A stretch of 64,000 nucleotides of DNA. Source: Lanius collurio. Lineage: Eukaryota > Chordata > Aves > Passeriformes > Laniidae. Below are positions 62,119 to 64,000 of this stretch, piece by piece (within the stretch, counting starts at the first letter, position 1; every line of letters starts with the position of its first letter). The notes beneath the pieces are model-generated. The model made no database searches. It was not told the DNA's origin and worked only from the letters and a program-made list of their open reading frames with translations. A program made the position numbers and the translations under genes. The stretch lies in contig JACBWW010000021.1 of the NCBI GenBank assembly GCA_020086605.1, positions 4,883,907 to 4,947,906 of the forward strand. Reading direction: 5' to 3'.

Positions 62119-62508
62119 GAGCCCAGTCTGATGCAGGAACAACTTTGTGAGCTAGCACAAGAGAGACTTTCTGAATTGTACTCAACATGTCTGCCTCTCC
62201 CACCTCTGAAAAGGATGATGACCTGTAGGTCAGACTAACACAGCAGTCCCCTGAAACTTTCTTAATTCAGTGGTATAGCACAACTCAGCCAGTGACTCAA
62301 TAATGTTGGCAGCCAGCTTATACTTGTGCTCCTGCTAGTGACAGCCAGGGTAGGGAACTGCAGAAGTGTGCTGATATTGACAGGCTCGGCTGGGGGGAAG
62401 CATAAATTAAACTGAAAGTGAAATTGAAGATTACTAAATCCTGAATACACTCCAGAAGAATTCTTCATTTTGTCCAGGGCCCCCAGCAACAAAGGTACAG
62501 ATCTTCTC

Positions 62509-62531
62509 AAAAAAAAAAATTTTTTTTTTTT
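62509..62531. repeat. A11-T12 palindrome
   Basis: Eleven A are followed directly by twelve T, giving a perfect self-complementary block. Confidence 0.9.
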
Positions 62532-63949
62532 AAGTGCATGAATGGAGTAATTTTAATAATATGTGGAAATAACTCTTCAACCTCAGAAACATGATTCACT
62601 CCTTCCAAAGTGGTTTTGCCATCATAGCCCACAGTAGAGGCTTCTCTAAAGAATATGGAGAAAAAACAAAAACTGAGCATGCTTTTGCTAGCCATTGACT
62701 CATCACAGTTGTAATACCATAATGAGATAAACAGACTACAAAGAATAGTTCATTCAGTCTTGTAGCTCCATTGCTACCTTTTTAAAATACTTTCGTGGAT
62801 ATAAGTATTTCTTCACTGTTTGCAAAGGATACCACATTCTTAGCACTATCACATTACCAAAAGTAAAAAAGATAAAGAAAGTATATTTTAAATATTGAGA
62901 ATAACTTTTTTAAATCATTATTTATAATTTTCTTTTCAGCACAGTTTAAATTGAAGTACAGTACACTGCCAAGAATTTCAGAAAAGGTCCTTCCACCCCA
63001 GGAAAAGTTAAATTGCATTCTACTTTAATGGCTTCTGGCAAGCTTGCACTATTGTTTTTGTACAAACAGAAGTAAGCTTGATACAAATAAAAAATGGAAC
63101 TTTACGTGAATGAAGCGAACATCAAATTCCTTAATCTTCAAAAGAAACTGTATCCCTGAATAATTAACTATGATATATTTATAAAACTAGAATAATTGAA
63201 AACAGAATTCTAAGTTGATTCATGTGGACTGCGCTGAAATATTTATTATTGCAAGTCCAGAAGATCTGTCTGGGTTTTGTCACTGGAAATGTCTAAACTC
63301 AGTGTCCAGATGTTTATTTAAGTTGCTCCCACATAGTTCTAATGTCAATTACTAGGGGTTATCAGAGAGCATCACTGTGTATCTTCCTTGACTAATATTC
63401 TCATTTCTTCTGCATCTTTGATGTTTTCTTTCATTAAAATTCTTGGCTCACAGCCACAAAAATCTGCCATGCAGGCAAAAAACTGGTCTGCAGACATGAC
63501 ACATGATGATGCCCAATGTCTGTGCAAGGATAATATTTATCATCAGCTATCATTTAAGCAGTACTATAATCAGTACAATGCCAACTTAAAGCAGTTCTGA
63601 GAAAGACATGTGAAACCAAGGAACAGGAACTTCTAATCAATATGAAAAAAAATGGGTCAGTAAAGAAAATATTATTACATATAAGAAAGGTTTTGTGAAT
63701 CTGTGCGGCTTGGAGGTTTTTTTTTTTCCCCACAAGGAAAAAGCAGGGGGAAAGTCAATGACAAAGTAATTTCACACATAATTACAAATGGAACTGATGG
63801 ATCTGTAACTCTGGAAACCAGAATTACATCAAGACTTTTATAGTAACCAGGAGACAATACAGACCACTCGTAACAGTGACTTAAACAGAAAGAGCTTATC
63901 ACACAGTCTCTAAAGGTTTCATACATTCAAATACAAATAATATCCAGAC

Positions 63950-63971
63950 TATATATATATATATATATATA
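63950..63971. repeat. (TA)11 microsatellite
   Basis: Eleven uninterrupted TA units, the longest dinucleotide repeat in the window and a likely polymorphic marker. Confidence 0.93.
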
Positions 63972-64000
63972 AACATGAGCTGGGTTATCTGTTACCTAAA

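Larger units (their letters stand above)
62119..64000. other. Unique non-coding DNA to window end
   Basis: No gene is supported; frames are at most 83 codons. Contains an A/T palindrome and a terminal (TA)n tract listed separately. Confidence 0.55.

Noticed and set aside
1..64000. CRISPR array, endogenous retrovirus, DNA transposon with terminal repeats, or snRNA/rRNA genes
   Set aside because: I looked for spaced direct repeats, paired long terminal repeats, pol-like motifs and conserved RNA cores on both strands and saw none.

Overview
The window looks like vertebrate nuclear DNA, most likely from a bird or another sauropsid. It is AT-rich and CpG-poor, with no dense gene arrangement and no bacterial signals. 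The recognisable transposons are mostly degraded CR1 LINE fragments. One GC-rich CpG island stands out against the rest. The bird assignment rests on the CR1 fragments, above all the better preserved 3' end at 61738-62118, and on the low repeat load (about 2.6 kb of CR1 by my own coordinates, roughly 4%). A crocodilian or turtle is not excluded.

I found no confident protein-coding gene, rRNA, tRNA, snRNA or CRISPR array. Open frames up to 206 codons occur, but they have the length and composition expected by chance in a sequence of this size. Their termini lie in simple repeats, CpG island or unremarkable unique DNA. The window is therefore best read as a long intron or gene desert.

Layout. 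Positions 1-11 kb are unique AT-rich DNA with an ancient L2/MIR-tailed repeat (3.2-3.4 kb) and a decayed CR1 (5.3-5.7 kb). Two more copies of the first repeat lie at 11.1 and 11.8 kb. From 12 to 42 kb there is mostly unique DNA with a CR1 reverse-transcriptase remnant at 20.2 kb, two small perfect hairpins (16.05 and 25.0 kb), homopolymer tracts and a possible CR1 scrap at 39.4 kb. A fairly long CR1 3' half lies at 42.3-42.9 kb and an opposite-strand CR1 at 45.0-45.7 kb. The main landmark is at 57.3-58.15 kb: a CpG island in two blocks, split by oligopyrimidine tracts and followed at once by an AT-rich segment with two identical 12-bp homeodomain-type sites. This is the most likely promoter in the window. 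A possible first coding exon on the minus strand (57239-57401), with a membrane-anchor-like peptide and a splice donor, lies inside it. If real, its gene would run toward lower coordinates. The last 6 kb hold the best preserved CR1, an A/T palindrome and a (TA)11 microsatellite.

I saw nothing that amounts to a new biological system. The items most worth checking are the CpG island with its candidate exon and flanking homeodomain-site pair, the exon-like segment next to the 5.3 kb CR1, and the short perfect hairpins.
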